Positions 14,846-22,780 of a stretch of 58,771 nt of DNA are shown here, piece after piece. Under the pieces are notes generated by a model, which was not told the origin of the DNA, did not search any database, and saw only the letters and a list, made by a program, of their open reading frames with translations. Source of the DNA: a virus. Where the stretch lies: positions 1-58,771 of the IMG/VR virus record IMGVR_UViG_3300031578_000039. One strand, 5' to 3'. Each line of letters begins with the position of its first letter. Positions within the stretch are counted from its first letter, which is position 1. The position numbers were made by a program, and so were the translations under genes.

Positions 14846-15189
14846 ACACAACGAAAATAATATGAACCTGTAAAAATAAAACGGCATGACAGAACAGAAA
14901 GCTAATAAAAAGATACTCATTTGCGGTGCAGGAGCGGGGGCGGGATTAGAAGCCGCTAGATTACTTGCAGAAATGGGAGAAACAAACGTTGAGATAGTAA
15001 CTGATATGGACGACATAAAAGAGCGTGGGATTACGATTAGAGAACCAATAACCATAGCAGCACCGCCAATGGTTGAACCATGGTATACCCCACCAGAAAC
15101 ACGTGCGGAGCGTAGGGCAAAGGCTCGAAAAAAGAAACGAAAGTAGTTTTATTTTTATGGTTTATATTTAGTGTTGTGTTTTAGTTGCC
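14836..15189 (+). other. attC-like site with an entire gene in its loop
   Basis: Left box GGCAATTAAACACAACG, right box GTTGTGTTTTAGTTGCC (15173). The arms (14850-14882 and 15146-15175) pair over about 30 bases with few mismatches. The complete gene 14886-15146 lies between the arms. Confidence 0.7.
14886..15146 (+). CDS. Small Rossmann-like protein carried in an attC loop
   Basis: 86 residues. KKILICGAGAGAGLEAARLL is a glycine-rich nucleotide-binding beta-alpha turn, followed by VEIVTDMDDIK as a second strand. The C-terminus is proline-rich then very basic (RAERRAKARKKKRK). It is far too short for a full dehydrogenase, so it may be a truncated or minimal nucleotide-binding protein. The gene is flanked on both sides by complementary attC arms. 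Confidence 0.6.
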   Translation: MTEQKANKKILICGAGAGAGLEAARLLAEMGETNVEIVTDMDDIKERGITIREPITIAAPPMVEPWYTPPETRAERRAKARKKKRK

Positions 15190-15243
15190 TGACTAATTCA
15201 CCTCATATTAAACCATAAACTTTTCAGGCAATTAAACACAACG
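15173..15243 (+). other. ORF-less mini-cassette
   Basis: About 70 bases between GTTGTGTTTTAGTTGCC and GGCAATTAAACACAAC, perfect-type cassette ends with no start codon or open frame between them. Confidence 0.6.
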
Positions 15244-15333
15244 TTCTTAATAAAAATCTGGCGGGGCAGTAGTAACCCGAAACTAAAAGCATAGCGTAAC
15301 ACCCCGCTTGTTTTTATTTATTGTTAGGGTGCG
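15226..15333 (+). other. attC-like site, non-coding loop
   Basis: GGCAATTAAACACAACG ... GTTAGGGTGC (15323). AATAAAAATCTGGCGGGG (15249-15266) pairs with CCCCGCTTGTTTTTATT (15302-15318). Confidence 0.8.
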
Positions 15334-15342
15334 TTAATTATT

Positions 15343-15465
15343 ATGGAAGAAAAATATAGACAATTACTAGAACAGTTTATTGAGCAAATGGAAGTGTTTA
15401 ATGAAACAGGCTTTGATGATGGCTTGCAAGAGCTAGAAGAAGAAGTTAAGGGTGTGTTGCTTTAA
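15343..15465 (+). CDS. Very small acidic cassette protein
   Basis: 40 residues, MEEKYRQLLEQFIEQMEVFN, one or two acidic helices. Bounded by GTTAGGGTGC (15323) and GCACCCTAAC (15467), perfect complements, which argues that it is a real unit. Function unknown. Confidence 0.6.
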   Translation: MEEKYRQLLEQFIEQMEVFNETGFDDGLQELEEEVKGVLL

Positions 15466-15466
15466 T

Positions 15467-15673
15467 GCACCCTAACGTTTAGGTATGGTTTGATTTTTAA
15501 CGGATTTGAAAAACGAAATATTATGAATTTAGAAAAAAGAGTAAAAGAACAATTATTAATTAGAGGCTTTTCAAGTGAGCTACAACTTAATAACAGGGGA
15601 TTAATTGGAGCAACTATTGATGAAACAACACTAGATTTAGTTAAAAATTTAACTATACCTGTTGTTAACGATA
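15467..15673 (+). other. attC-like site with long coding loop
   Basis: GCACCCTAACG ... GTTAACGATA (15664). GGTATGGTTTGATTTTTAAC (15482-15501) pairs with GTTAAAAATTTAACTATACC (15641-15660). The same arms recur at 32488-32700. The loop encodes about 45 residues of the next gene. Confidence 0.75.
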
Positions 15674-15828
15674 TGTTGCCTTTATCTGACTACGCTAAAG
15701 AAAAGCTAAAATATATTAACGGGCATTGGATGGTGCGTGAATTTCCTAAATTAGATAATATTGACCTACAATGGATAGGAGCTGTGCTTGATTTGTTAGA
15801 AGAACTAAAGTTAGGCAATTATCGTTAA
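15523..15828 (+). CDS. Leader-payload cassette protein
   Basis: 101 residues from MNLEKRVKEQLLIRGFSSEL. The helical leader ends in LVKNLTIPV, encoded by the attC arm and shared with the otherwise different gene at 32541. The payload is VNDMLPLSDYAKEKLKYING... ending LGNYR. GTTAACGATA at the junction is the exact complement of TATCGTTAAC at the gene end. Function unknown. Confidence 0.65.
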   Translation: MNLEKRVKEQLLIRGFSSELQLNNRGLIGATIDETTLDLVKNLTIPVVNDMLPLSDYAKEKLKYINGHWMVREFPKLDNIDLQWIGAVLDLLEELKLGNYR

Positions 15829-15855
15829 CATTGGTATAAACACACGTTTTAAAAC
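15820..15855 (+). repeat. Cassette-array boundary motif, copy 6
   Basis: TATCGTTAAC followed by ATTGGTATAAACACACG and TTTTAAAA; the HTH gene follows. Confidence 0.7.
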
Positions 15856-15857
15856 AA

Positions 15858-16118
15858 ATGCCTATGAATATGAAAGTTAAAGAATTAAATATTTCAGAAT
15901 CTGAAAGATTTAAAGAAAAATATCAAGAAATATTGCTTAATGTGAAAGAAAGATTTAGAGTAAAAGATGCTAAGTATATTCAAATATCAGAATCAAAAGC
16001 AAGTAGAATATTATCAGGAAATCAATTTGATATGCTAACACTTTGCGAAATTGCTTCTTTTGTTGGATACGATATTGATATTAAAATAACAGATAGAAAT
16101 AATAATAATTTTCACTAA
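15858..16118 (+). CDS. Helix-turn-helix DNA-binding protein
   Basis: 86 residues (start possibly at the second ATG, 15864). A helical N-terminus (NISESERFKEKYQEILLNVK) is followed by an HTH reading AKYIQISESKASRILSGNQF and DMLTLCEIASFVGYD, similar to the XRE/Cro class. A candidate regulator of the repeated palindromic operator (inference). Partial relatives of its N-terminus occur at 11480 and 34387, both behind boundary motifs. Confidence 0.65.
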   Translation: MPMNMKVKELNISESERFKEKYQEILLNVKERFRVKDAKYIQISESKASRILSGNQFDMLTLCEIASFVGYDIDIKITDRNNNNFH

Positions 16119-16128
16119 AATTATAATC

Positions 16129-16584
16129 ATGGATAAAAATCAATTAAGAGAATTAATCGAAGAAACATTAAAGGAAATTAATCTGTATTCAGAAGATGCG
16201 GTAAATCTTTTAATGGGTACTGCCGCACAAGAGAGCCATTTAGGAGTTTACATTCGTCAATTAGGATGTGGAGTAGCACAGGGAATATTTCAGATGGAAG
16301 CTGCAACATTGGAGGATATTAAACAAAACTATTTATCTTACAGACCTGAATTATCAGAGATCATTTTAAAAGCCTGTAATTCAATGAGTATTACACCAGA
16401 TTCTTTGCGATGGAATTTAAAACTTGCTACATGTATGGCAAGAGTTCATTATTTAAGAGTAGATGAGCCGCTTCCAGATGATTTACAGGGATATGCCGAA
16501 TATTGGAAAAAATACTACAATAGCTATCTAGGGAAAGGTTCTACTAGTGAGTTTATTCATAACTATAAAACATATGTATTATGA
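16129..16584 (+). CDS. Phage lysozyme/transglycosylase-like endolysin
   Basis: 151 residues. LLMGTAAQESHLGVYIRQLG, then GVAQGIFQME resembles the catalytic Glu region (QESH) and the GxxQ loop of lysozyme-fold muramidases found in phages. The rest is helical. Expected to cut peptidoglycan at lysis. Four-base ATGA overlap with the next gene supports a lysis cassette. No signal peptide, so a holin or pinholin would be needed. Confidence 0.7.
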   Translation: MDKNQLRELIEETLKEINLYSEDAVNLLMGTAAQESHLGVYIRQLGCGVAQGIFQMEAATLEDIKQNYLSYRPELSEIILKACNSMSITPDSLRWNLKLATCMARVHYLRVDEPLPDDLQGYAEYWKKYYNSYLGKGSTSEFIHNYKTYVL

Positions 16585-16850
16585 TGCAAGCAGTAATGTT
16601 ACTTGTAGAGTTAAATCAAGTCGGATTATCTTTGTTTTTTCTAATACTAGGAATAGCCTTAGACCAGATAGTATTTCCACGGAACAAAACAACAAATGTT
16701 TCAGGAGATCTAATAGAATCGCAGAAGAAGAAAGATAATTCTAAGGTAAAGACTAGGCGTGGCATATTTGGATGGCTTAAAAGAGATGAAAACAAGAAAA
16801 TAGCCAGAAAGCTAATGCGAATAAATAAAAGTTTGCCAAAACAAAAGTAA
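16581..16850 (+). CDS. Single-pass membrane protein of the lysis cluster
   Basis: 89 residues: one N-terminal transmembrane helix (about 3-31), then a basic cytoplasmic tail (GIFGWLKRDENKKIARKLMR). Starts on the stop of the endolysin. Position and topology suggest a holin, antiholin or spanin component. Confidence 0.6.
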   Translation: MMQAVMLLVELNQVGLSLFFLILGIALDQIVFPRNKTTNVSGDLIESQKKKDNSKVKTRRGIFGWLKRDENKKIARKLMRINKSLPKQK

Positions 16851-16894
16851 TTTTGTAATTTTATAATCTATTGTTATTCAAAAAATCATTAAAA

Positions 16895-17167
16895 ATGAAA
16901 AAATTTACCAAATTATTAGCAGTATTGATCTTTTTATTGGTAGCGTTTGCAGCTCCAATGATGGCTCAGGGCATTGCTGTTGAAACAGATTATAGTATGT
17001 GGTTGGAATTTATTCAACAGAATAGCATTTATTTAATTCCTATTCTTGTTTGGATTGTGAATAGATTTGTTCCAACAAAATGGAAAGATCCTATTGTAAT
17101 GTTATTGCAATGGTTAAATACTCGCATCCCTGATAAAAAAGCAGGAGGAGGTAAACACAATAAATAA
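16895..17167 (+). CDS. Putative holin-like membrane protein
   Basis: 90 residues from MKKFTKLLAVLIFLLVAFAA, a signal-like helix ending PMMAQG. A second hydrophobic helix follows (SIYLIPILVWIVNRFV) and a Gly/Lys tail. Start moved from the ATG at 16871 because the signal sequence begins at MKKF. The small two-helix topology next to an endolysin fits a holin; an exported protein is the alternative. A terminator follows. Confidence 0.6.
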   Translation: MKKFTKLLAVLIFLLVAFAAPMMAQGIAVETDYSMWLEFIQQNSIYLIPILVWIVNRFVPTKWKDPIVMLLQWLNTRIPDKKAGGGKHNK

Positions 17168-17247
17168 TTAGTAGTGTTTTCATGAATATTAGTTATATGG
17201 TTCTAATTTTCATGTAGTGTAGTTTCATTTATATTTAGTTTTAGTTT

Positions 17248-17278
17248 AGCCTCTCATTAATTTGGGAGGCTTTTTTAT
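17248..17278 (+). terminator. Rho-independent terminator after the lysis genes
   Basis: GCCTC(tcattaattt)GGGAGGC followed by six T. Confidence 0.85.
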
Positions 17279-17308
17279 AGCGTATTATTAAACGGCATAT
17301 CACATGTT

Positions 17309-17366
17309 ACATGTTGTATAACATGTCATTAAATAGCTGATAGTTAAAAAGTAATGCTTACGTTTG
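17309..17366 (+). promoter_or_regulatory. Operator and promoter, copy C
   Basis: ACATGTTGTATAACATGT (17309-17326), near-palindromic, then TACGTTTG (17359-17366) as -7 box. No good -33 TTTG is seen. Controls the gene at 17393. Confidence 0.6.
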
Positions 17367-17392
17367 TTGATAAACTAATAAATATTAAAAAC

Positions 17393-17722
17393 ATGGAGAA
17401 TTTTACAATCAAAAAATCTATTTACAAAGACGTAGAGACAAAATATTCTATTGATTCATACAATGAATTTTACGGAAAATTTTACAACTCAAGCAATTGC
17501 ATAGTATATATTGGTGGTTTTATTAAGGATAAAAAATCATTTTATATTCAAAAACTAGACAGATATTACAGTATTGAAATAAGAGATATTGTAAATGGAG
17601 GACGTGATAGTTTAAGATTAGAAATTGAACGATCTTATAGAGATTTTGAGTTTAAAAATAATATCACAAAATCAGAATTTTTAGATAAAATAAGTGATTT
17701 TAAATATATGTTAGATTTATAA
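17393..17722 (+). CDS. Hypothetical protein
   Basis: 109 residues from MENFTIKKSIYKDVETKYSI. An upstream ATG at 17354 lies before the -7 box and is therefore rejected. Beta-rich, Tyr/Asp-rich; no family recognised. It lies between two operator copies, so it could be part of the regulatory circuit (inference). Confidence 0.6.
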   Translation: MENFTIKKSIYKDVETKYSIDSYNEFYGKFYNSSNCIVYIGGFIKDKKSFYIQKLDRYYSIEIRDIVNGGRDSLRLEIERSYRDFEFKNNITKSEFLDKISDFKYMLDL

Positions 17723-17730
17723 ATGCGAAA

Positions 17731-17787
17731 ACATGTTGTACAACACATGGTTAAAATTTGCATAGTAATATTTAATTTATAGATTTG
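17731..17787 (+). promoter_or_regulatory. Operator plus strong Bacteroidota promoter, copy D
   Basis: ACATGTTGTACAACACATGG with a perfect TGTTGTACAACA core, TTTG at 17757-17760, 19 bases, TAGATTTG at 17780-17787. Drives the cassettes and recombination genes downstream. Confidence 0.85.
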
Positions 17788-17855
17788 CTTATGAAATTAA
17801 CGATTGAGCAAACACAACATTGATTAAACTACAAAAATAAATTAAACTTTGGATT

Positions 17856-18197
17856 ATGAAAATAGAAAATATTAAAACAATAACAGAATTTTATGAATTT
17901 GCAGACATTTGGCATCAGCGTTCGCATAGGCTGCGGGAGGTTTGGCAAAATATAATAAATACAGACGAACAAAGGGCAAAAGCATTTACACTATGGCTAA
18001 TAATGTATGATAGAGTAATGAAATTATTCGCAATTGCAACTAGGACAAACCAAGTTAAGCCACCTAAATTTGAAAACTGCAATTTGCATATTGTTGGCAA
18101 TAGCGAAGTGGCGTGTTGCGGAAATTGCCACTTGCCATTGGATAATATAGAAATGGTTAAAAAGGTGCAAATTGCTGACAAAAAGTATAACCCATAG
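17856..18197 (+). CDS. Leader-payload cassette protein with zinc site
   Basis: 113 residues. A long helical N-terminal part (FYEFADIWHQRSHRLREVWQ, about 1-78) precedes a cassette box GTTGGCAAT (18093), which is read as Val and complements ATTGCTAAC at the end (18205). The payload is short (GNSEVACCGNCHLPLDNIEM), with a CCxxC cluster. First gene behind promoter copy D. Function unknown. Confidence 0.6.
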   Translation: MKIENIKTITEFYEFADIWHQRSHRLREVWQNIINTDEQRAKAFTLWLIMYDRVMKLFAIATRTNQVKPPKFENCNLHIVGNSEVACCGNCHLPLDNIEMVKKVQIADKKYNP

Positions 18198-18204
18198 CAA
18201 CATG

Positions 18205-18302
18205 ATTGCTAACGTTGGTATATGGTTTGAAAGCCACGCACCGACATTAATTAATTGAACATAAACTTCCTTGGCTTTTTAACTACATACGTTGTTATAT
18301 GC
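18205..18302 (+). other. attC-like site, non-coding loop
   Basis: ATTGCTAACG ... GTTATATGC (18294). GTATATGGTTTGAAAGCCA (18218-18236) pairs with TGGCTTTTTAACTACATAC; the loop has the recurrent ATTAATTGAA segment. Confidence 0.8.
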
Positions 18303-18332
18303 TTTTAAAGTGCGAGGGCAAAAACTTGAAAG

Positions 18333-18554
18333 ATGAAAATATACACAATTGAACACGAGGAATTTAATTACGATGCCTACTTAGGGCACGTGATAGTTGC
18401 AAATGACAAAAAAGAGGTTAGGGAAATTGCGAAGAAAAGCTCTGCTGATGAAGGCAAAGAAGTTTGGGATAAAGCAAAAATAACAACCGAAGGAGAATAT
18501 ACAGGCAAAAAGAAAGAGCCGTTTACAATGCTAAGTGATTTTAGTGCGGGCTAA
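18333..18554 (+). CDS. Small cassette protein
   Basis: 73 residues: YTIEHEEFNYDAYLGHVIVA, NDKKEVREIAKKSSADEGKE, then a charged end. The fold looks like a small alpha/beta domain often found in phage and plasmid cassettes, unnamed. Bounded by GTTATATGC (18294) and GCATATAAC (18557). Confidence 0.65.
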   Translation: MKIYTIEHEEFNYDAYLGHVIVANDKKEVREIAKKSSADEGKEVWDKAKITTEGEYTGKKKEPFTMLSDFSAG

Positions 18555-18556
18555 TT

Positions 18557-18690
18557 GCATATAACGATGGTGGCAAGAAATCGTGACGGCTTACGAGCCA
18601 CAAAACTAAAATTACTGATAAATTATGAACGAAGATAAAACCTTGAATAACCCACAAACTCCGGCATGTTTTTTACCACGTGTTACCGCC
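18557..18690 (+). other. attC-like site with vestigial coding loop
   Basis: GCATATAACG ... GTTACCGCC (18682). GTGGCAAGAAATCGTGACGG (18569-18588) pairs with CCGGCATGTTTTTTACCAC. A 26-codon frame starting in the loop (18625) crosses the box as Val and then stops at 18705. Confidence 0.75.
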
Positions 18691-18705
18691 AGTACGGATT
18701 ATTAA
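18625..18705 (+). CDS. Vestigial leader peptide in an attC loop
   Basis: MNEDKTLNNPQTPACFLPRV crosses the box GTT in the valine phase and ends five codons later, before the real start of the next gene. Looks like a leader whose payload was replaced by a cassette carrying its own start. Confidence 0.35.
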   Translation: MNEDKTLNNPQTPACFLPRVTASTDY

Positions 18706-18723
18706 CATAAAAACTTAAATAAA

Positions 18724-19023
18724 ATGAGACACGAAAAAATAGTAAAAAGAGAAGATGGTACACAATACCAAATTTGCGTTAATGCCTACTTAGATTCATA
18801 CAGAAGTGAAAGTATGCAGTATAGAATAGATGTTTATTGCAAACAAAAAGGTAAACGCAAATGGTTTAATGTAGAAAAGGAAATTTGCGACCATGAGTAT
18901 AGAAGATTAAGCATGGATAAACGTAGAGAGTATGACGATAACAATAACCTTAGATTTGTAACCAAAGAGGAAATTTACGCTGCCAGAATTGAATTGTGGA
19001 ACTTATTAAAACCACAAATGTAG
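18724..19023 (+). CDS. Small cassette protein
   Basis: 99 residues: MRHEKIVKREDGTQYQICVN, beta-rich core, then basic helices (HEYRRLSMDKRREYDDNNNL). The cassette starts GTTACCGCCAGTA and ends GTATTGGCGGTAAC. No family recognised. Confidence 0.65.
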   Translation: MRHEKIVKREDGTQYQICVNAYLDSYRSESMQYRIDVYCKQKGKRKWFNVEKEICDHEYRRLSMDKRREYDDNNNLRFVTKEEIYAARIELWNLLKPQM

Positions 19024-19025
19024 TA

Positions 19026-19070
19026 TTGGCGGTAACACTGGTGTAAACACACCTTTTAATTAATTTATTA
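19026..19070 (+). repeat. Cassette-array boundary motif, copy 7
   Basis: TTGGCGGTAAC followed by ACTGGTGTAAACACACC and TTTTAATTAATTT. Confidence 0.75.
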
Positions 19071-19079
19071 ATAAAAACC

Positions 19080-19739
19080 ATGAAAAAACAAACATTTATA
19101 GAAGCTATTGATGCAATTGAAAAACAACATATGCTTGACATTGAAGCATCTAAAAGATTAGGATTTGTATTCCCAAACGCTGATACTACTAATTTAATTC
19201 CTGATAATCATTTAATATCAAATGCCTTAATTATGGTGTTACAGGATGAAATGAACGATACCGAATTATGCGAATATGGTCAATCTTGGATTGAATATTT
19301 TTGTTTTGAGCTTATTTTCGGCAAATTAAAATCATTAAAATCATTTGATAATGGGATAGAGATTGATTTATCAAGTGCAGAGAAATTGTATTATTTTTTA
19401 AAAAAACGAACTAAAAATAAAATTAAAATAATAACAACCGAAGAACTCACAAAGTTATTCAACGCCATTGAAATAGATGATTTAATCGACTTTGAAAAAA
19501 AACAGGTATCAAAAGAATACACAAGCATAGTAGTTGATGGGGACATTGAAATTGACATTACTGTTTTAGTCGAAAATGATCTTTTCGATGAAATACAAAT
19601 GAAAAATTTAGATGTTAATATACATGTATGGAATAAAGGTAGCGAGGAAAAATTCAGTTTAAATGTTAGTAATTTTTTAAATCAAAAGGAGAAACTTTAT
19701 AACAGATTAGCGAAAGAATATATAAACAGATTAACTTAA
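19080..19739 (+). CDS. Hypothetical protein upstream of recombination genes
   Basis: 219 residues. Helical N-terminus (FIEAIDAIEKQHMLDIEASK, ELCEYGQSWIEYFCFELIFG), then an alpha/beta acidic C-terminal half. Eleven bases separate it from the recombination gene downstream, suggesting one operon. Function unknown. Confidence 0.6.
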   Translation: MKKQTFIEAIDAIEKQHMLDIEASKRLGFVFPNADTTNLIPDNHLISNALIMVLQDEMNDTELCEYGQSWIEYFCFELIFGKLKSLKSFDNGIEIDLSSAEKLYYFLKKRTKNKIKIITTEELTKLFNAIEIDDLIDFEKKQVSKEYTSIVVDGDIEIDITVLVENDLFDEIQMKNLDVNIHVWNKGSEEKFSLNVSNFLNQKEKLYNRLAKEYINRLT

Positions 19740-19750
19740 AAATCCACACA

Positions 19751-20572
19751 ATGAGCGAAGAAGTACAAATCATGCAAGTAGAATCAATAGATGTTATTCA
19801 AGCAAGGGAAAAAGCATCATTGGACATACAAGTAGTAACAGCGAAGCAATATCCAAGAGATATTACTAAGGCAAAAAACAACTCTATAGCAATTGTTACA
19901 ATGGATAATAAAACTGCTGAAAGTTGCAGTTATTCTTTGCCTAGGGGCGGTAAAACAATTTCTGGGCCATCAGTGCATTTAGCTAGGATTATAGCCCAAA
20001 ACTGGGGGAATTTAAGAGTTGAGGCTAAAGTTGTAGAGATAACATCAACACAAGTGGTGTCACAAGCTATTTGTTTTGACCTAGAGACAAACTATGCTGT
20101 AAAAATTGAAGTACGAAAGAAGATAACAAATAAATTCGGTCAAAGATTCAATGATGACCTTATAACACTCACAGGCAATGTTGCTAATGCAATTTCTTAT
20201 AGAAATGCTGTTTTTAATGTAGTCCCTAAAGCAATTTCAGAAATTGTGTACAAGGAATCAAAAAACATGATAACAGGCGATATAAGCGATGAGGCTAAGC
20301 TTATCAAGAAAAGAAATAAAGTACTTAATCATTTTAGAGATACTTTTGCAGTTACAGAAGAAGAAATATTGAAAGTGCTTGGTATTGGCTCTATCAATGG
20401 GATTAAACAAGATCAAATTGTTGTACTCGTAGGACTTCATCAAGCTATTAAAGACGGTGATACTACTGTTGAAGATGCATTTAATAGGGAATCTGAACCT
20501 AAAAAAACAGTTTCAGAAAAAAAGGAAGAAATGAAAAAAAAACCTAATGAAGGTCAAATGGATATGCCATAA
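19751..20572 (+). CDS. Probable phage recombination (ssDNA-annealing-like) protein
   Basis: 273 residues. The core SYSLPRGGKTISGPSVHLAR and LTGNVANAISYRNAVFNVVP matches a conserved phage family that I recall near exonucleases and annealing proteins. The C-terminal tail is Lys/Glu-rich. It directly precedes a gene with a RecB-type nuclease domain, the usual partner of an annealing protein. The assignment rests on context and partial motif memory. Confidence 0.45.
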   Translation: MSEEVQIMQVESIDVIQAREKASLDIQVVTAKQYPRDITKAKNNSIAIVTMDNKTAESCSYSLPRGGKTISGPSVHLARIIAQNWGNLRVEAKVVEITSTQVVSQAICFDLETNYAVKIEVRKKITNKFGQRFNDDLITLTGNVANAISYRNAVFNVVPKAISEIVYKESKNMITGDISDEAKLIKKRNKVLNHFRDTFAVTEEEILKVLGIGSINGIKQDQIVVLVGLHQAIKDGDTTVEDAFNRESEPKKTVSEKKEEMKKKPNEGQMDMP

Positions 20573-20629
20573 ACATGTTACACAACATATAATAGGCTAG
20601 TTATTTTAATAAATGATTAGCCTATATTT
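20572..20629 (+). promoter_or_regulatory. Operator and promoter, copy E, overlapping a hairpin
   Basis: ACATGTTACACAACATA, then ATAGGCTA ... TAGCCTAT (20591-20624) hairpin, and TATATTTG (20622-20629) as -7 box. The hairpin could terminate the upstream operon while the -7 box starts the next gene. Confidence 0.55.
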
Positions 20630-20650
20630 GTTAAAACTAAATTTTTAAAA

Positions 20651-22777
20651 ATGAATACACAAAAACATAAATACTCTGATTTAACACTAGATCAATATGA
20701 GGAGCATTTCAGCAATTTTCTTATTGATTCATGGTCTTATTCCAAAGTAGCAACATTCACACGAAATGAGAAGGATTTCGAGATGAGATATGTTTATCGT
20801 GAAGATTATAAAATTTCAGCATCAAGTGTATCTGGCTCTGCCTATCACGAAGCTCTAAAGCTATATTTTGAAGGTTTAAAGCAAAATGTAGTGTGCGATC
20901 TTACAACACTTAACCAAGAGGCGTTTGAGTACATAGAATCAATACATGCTAATGAATGGAAATTACAGAAAACTACGCCAACAGTTGAAAATTGCATAGA
21001 GAAAGCATTTAAAAACTCTACAATCTTATTAAATAATTTCTACGCTGAAAAATCAATATACGAAAACGATATTGAAGAAGTATTGTTTGTTGAAGAAAGG
21101 TTCAACGAATGGATTTCACTTAACGGCGTTGATTTACCTTTGCCTTGCCATGCTGTAATTGATTTGGTTTATAGATCAAAAGATAATAAAATAGTTGTAT
21201 TAGATCATAAATCAAAATCATCTTATACCGATGAAAAAGATGCAAAATTCGTGATCGGGAAACAGGCAATTACATATGTTAAAGTATTAGAGGCAAGAAC
21301 TGGTTTAAACGTTGACAGGGTTTGTTTTATAGAAAATAAAGCATCAAAAAATAAGGATGGTTCTTCGCAATTAAAAAAGATTGATATTGAATTAGACAAA
21401 GATATAATAAGGCTGTATGAGGCAATGCTTTATGAGCCTATAAAAAGAATGACACAGGCTGTTTCTGACCCCGACTATGTTTACATAACAAATGACAATG
21501 ACAGTTTTGTAGATAAGGCTGAAATTTATCAATTCTGGACTAAAACAATGATTGCAGAAGTTGAAGATTTTAATATTCAGGATTCAAAAAAAGAATTAAT
21601 ACAAAAGAGATTAAAAAAGATACGTGATGCCTCAATTTCTTCAATTAACCCTAAAATTATCAGTGAATTTAATAAGAATGCCGCTGAATTTATCCAATAC
21701 AATCTAAACAATAAAAACATGACATCGCAAGAGAAGATAGAGCATATTTTAAGAACTTTCGGCATAGTCTCAAAGGTTCAGCACACATTTTCAGGATATT
21801 CAAGTAATACATTTTTATTAGATGTAAATGCAGGTATCCCATTATCAAAGATTCACAGGCATAAACTCGACATTGCAGCAGCTCTTAATGTTGGCAATAT
21901 TCGTATTATGAAAGATTTATTTGTACATGAAGGAAAATCATACCTTGCAATAGAATCATCAAAGAAAAGAGAAGATAATTTACTTTTCGATATAAAATAT
22001 TTAACTGGTGTAAAAATACCTATCGGATTAGATAACTTCGGAAATACGGTAGTATGGGACTTAGAAAACAATTCAACGCCTCACATGCTTGTATGTGGAG
22101 CAACGGGTTCTGGAAAATCTGTATGTCTTAAATCAACAATAGAATATGCGAAACACGCAGGGATAAATGACATTATTATTTTTGACCCTAAATTTGAATT
22201 TACTAAATATTCATCTAAAGGAATATCAGTACTTAATGACATTAAGGATATTGAACTAGAAATGAGGGAGCTTGTTGAAGAAATGCAGGAAAGAGTTAAG
22301 TCAGGCATAAATAGCAAGAAGCTTATAATTTTTGATGAGTTCGCTGATGCGGTTGCTAGTTCTAAAAAAGGCAAAGAACTAGATATTATCGAAAACATTC
22401 AAATCGGTACTTATGCGCCAAAAAAAGTAAAAGGATTATTCGGTGAACACACAGAACAAGGATTACCAAAAATGGCAATGAGGAAAGTCGGAGAGTTTAA
22501 ATCGCTAGAAGAAAACCTAAAAATATTGCTACAAAAAGGAAGATCAACAGGAATAAGAATAGTAGCAGCAACTCAAAGAGCATCTGTAAAAGTAATAACA
22601 GGAGATGCAAAGGTGAATTTCCCTGTTCAGGTTTGTTTTAGAGTTCCAAAAGAAGTAGATTCAAAGGTAGTAATTGATGAATCTGGTGCAGAAGTATTAT
22701 ACGGAATGGGTGACGGTCTTATTAAATCGCCAGAATACTTAAACGTTATTAGATTTCAAGGATTCTTTAAACCTTAA
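20651..22777 (+). CDS. RecB-type nuclease fused to FtsK/SpoIIIE-like DNA motor
   Basis: 708 residues. N-terminal PD-(D/E)XK domain: SGSAYHEALK with His66, then CHAVIDLVYR (Asp171) and IVVLDHKSKS (Asp185, Lys187). The middle (about 360-440: IEHILRTFGIVSKVQ, DIAAALNVGNIRIMK) matches the domain preceding FtsK motors. The C-terminal ATPase has Walker A GATGSGKS (483-490), DPKFEFTKY and Walker B LIIFDEFAD (about 560), then IRIVAATQRASVKVITG. Such a fusion could process and pump DNA ends. No transmembrane segment is present, unlike FtsK. Confidence 0.8.
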   Translation: MNTQKHKYSDLTLDQYEEHFSNFLIDSWSYSKVATFTRNEKDFEMRYVYREDYKISASSVSGSAYHEALKLYFEGLKQNVVCDLTTLNQEAFEYIESIHANEWKLQKTTPTVENCIEKAFKNSTILLNNFYAEKSIYENDIEEVLFVEERFNEWISLNGVDLPLPCHAVIDLVYRSKDNKIVVLDHKSKSSYTDEKDAKFVIGKQAITYVKVLEARTGLNVDRVCFIENKASKNKDGSSQLKKIDIELDKDIIRLYEAMLYEPIKRMTQAVSDPDYVYITNDNDSFVDKAEIYQFWTKTMIAEVEDFNIQDSKKELIQKRLKKIRDASISSINPKIISEFNKNAAEFIQYNLNNKNMTSQEKIEHILRTFGIVSKVQHTFSGYSSNTFLLDVNAGIPLSKIHRHKLDIAAALNVGNIRIMKDLFVHEGKSYLAIESSKKREDNLLFDIKYLTGVKIPIGLDNFGNTVVWDLENNSTPHMLVCGATGSGKSVCLKSTIEYAKHAGINDIIIFDPKFEFTKYSSKGISVLNDIKDIELEMRELVEEMQERVKSGINSKKLIIFDEFADAVASSKKGKELDIIENIQIGTYAPKKVKGLFGEHTEQGLPKMAMRKVGEFKSLEENLKILLQKGRSTGIRIVAATQRASVKVITGDAKVNFPVQVCFRVPKEVDSKVVIDESGAEVLYGMGDGLIKSPEYLNVIRFQGFFKP

Positions 22778-22780
22778 GAT

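Noticed and set aside
17354-17392. Upstream ATG for the gene at 17393
   Set aside because: It precedes the -7 box TACGTTTG, so a transcript from that promoter could not contain it.
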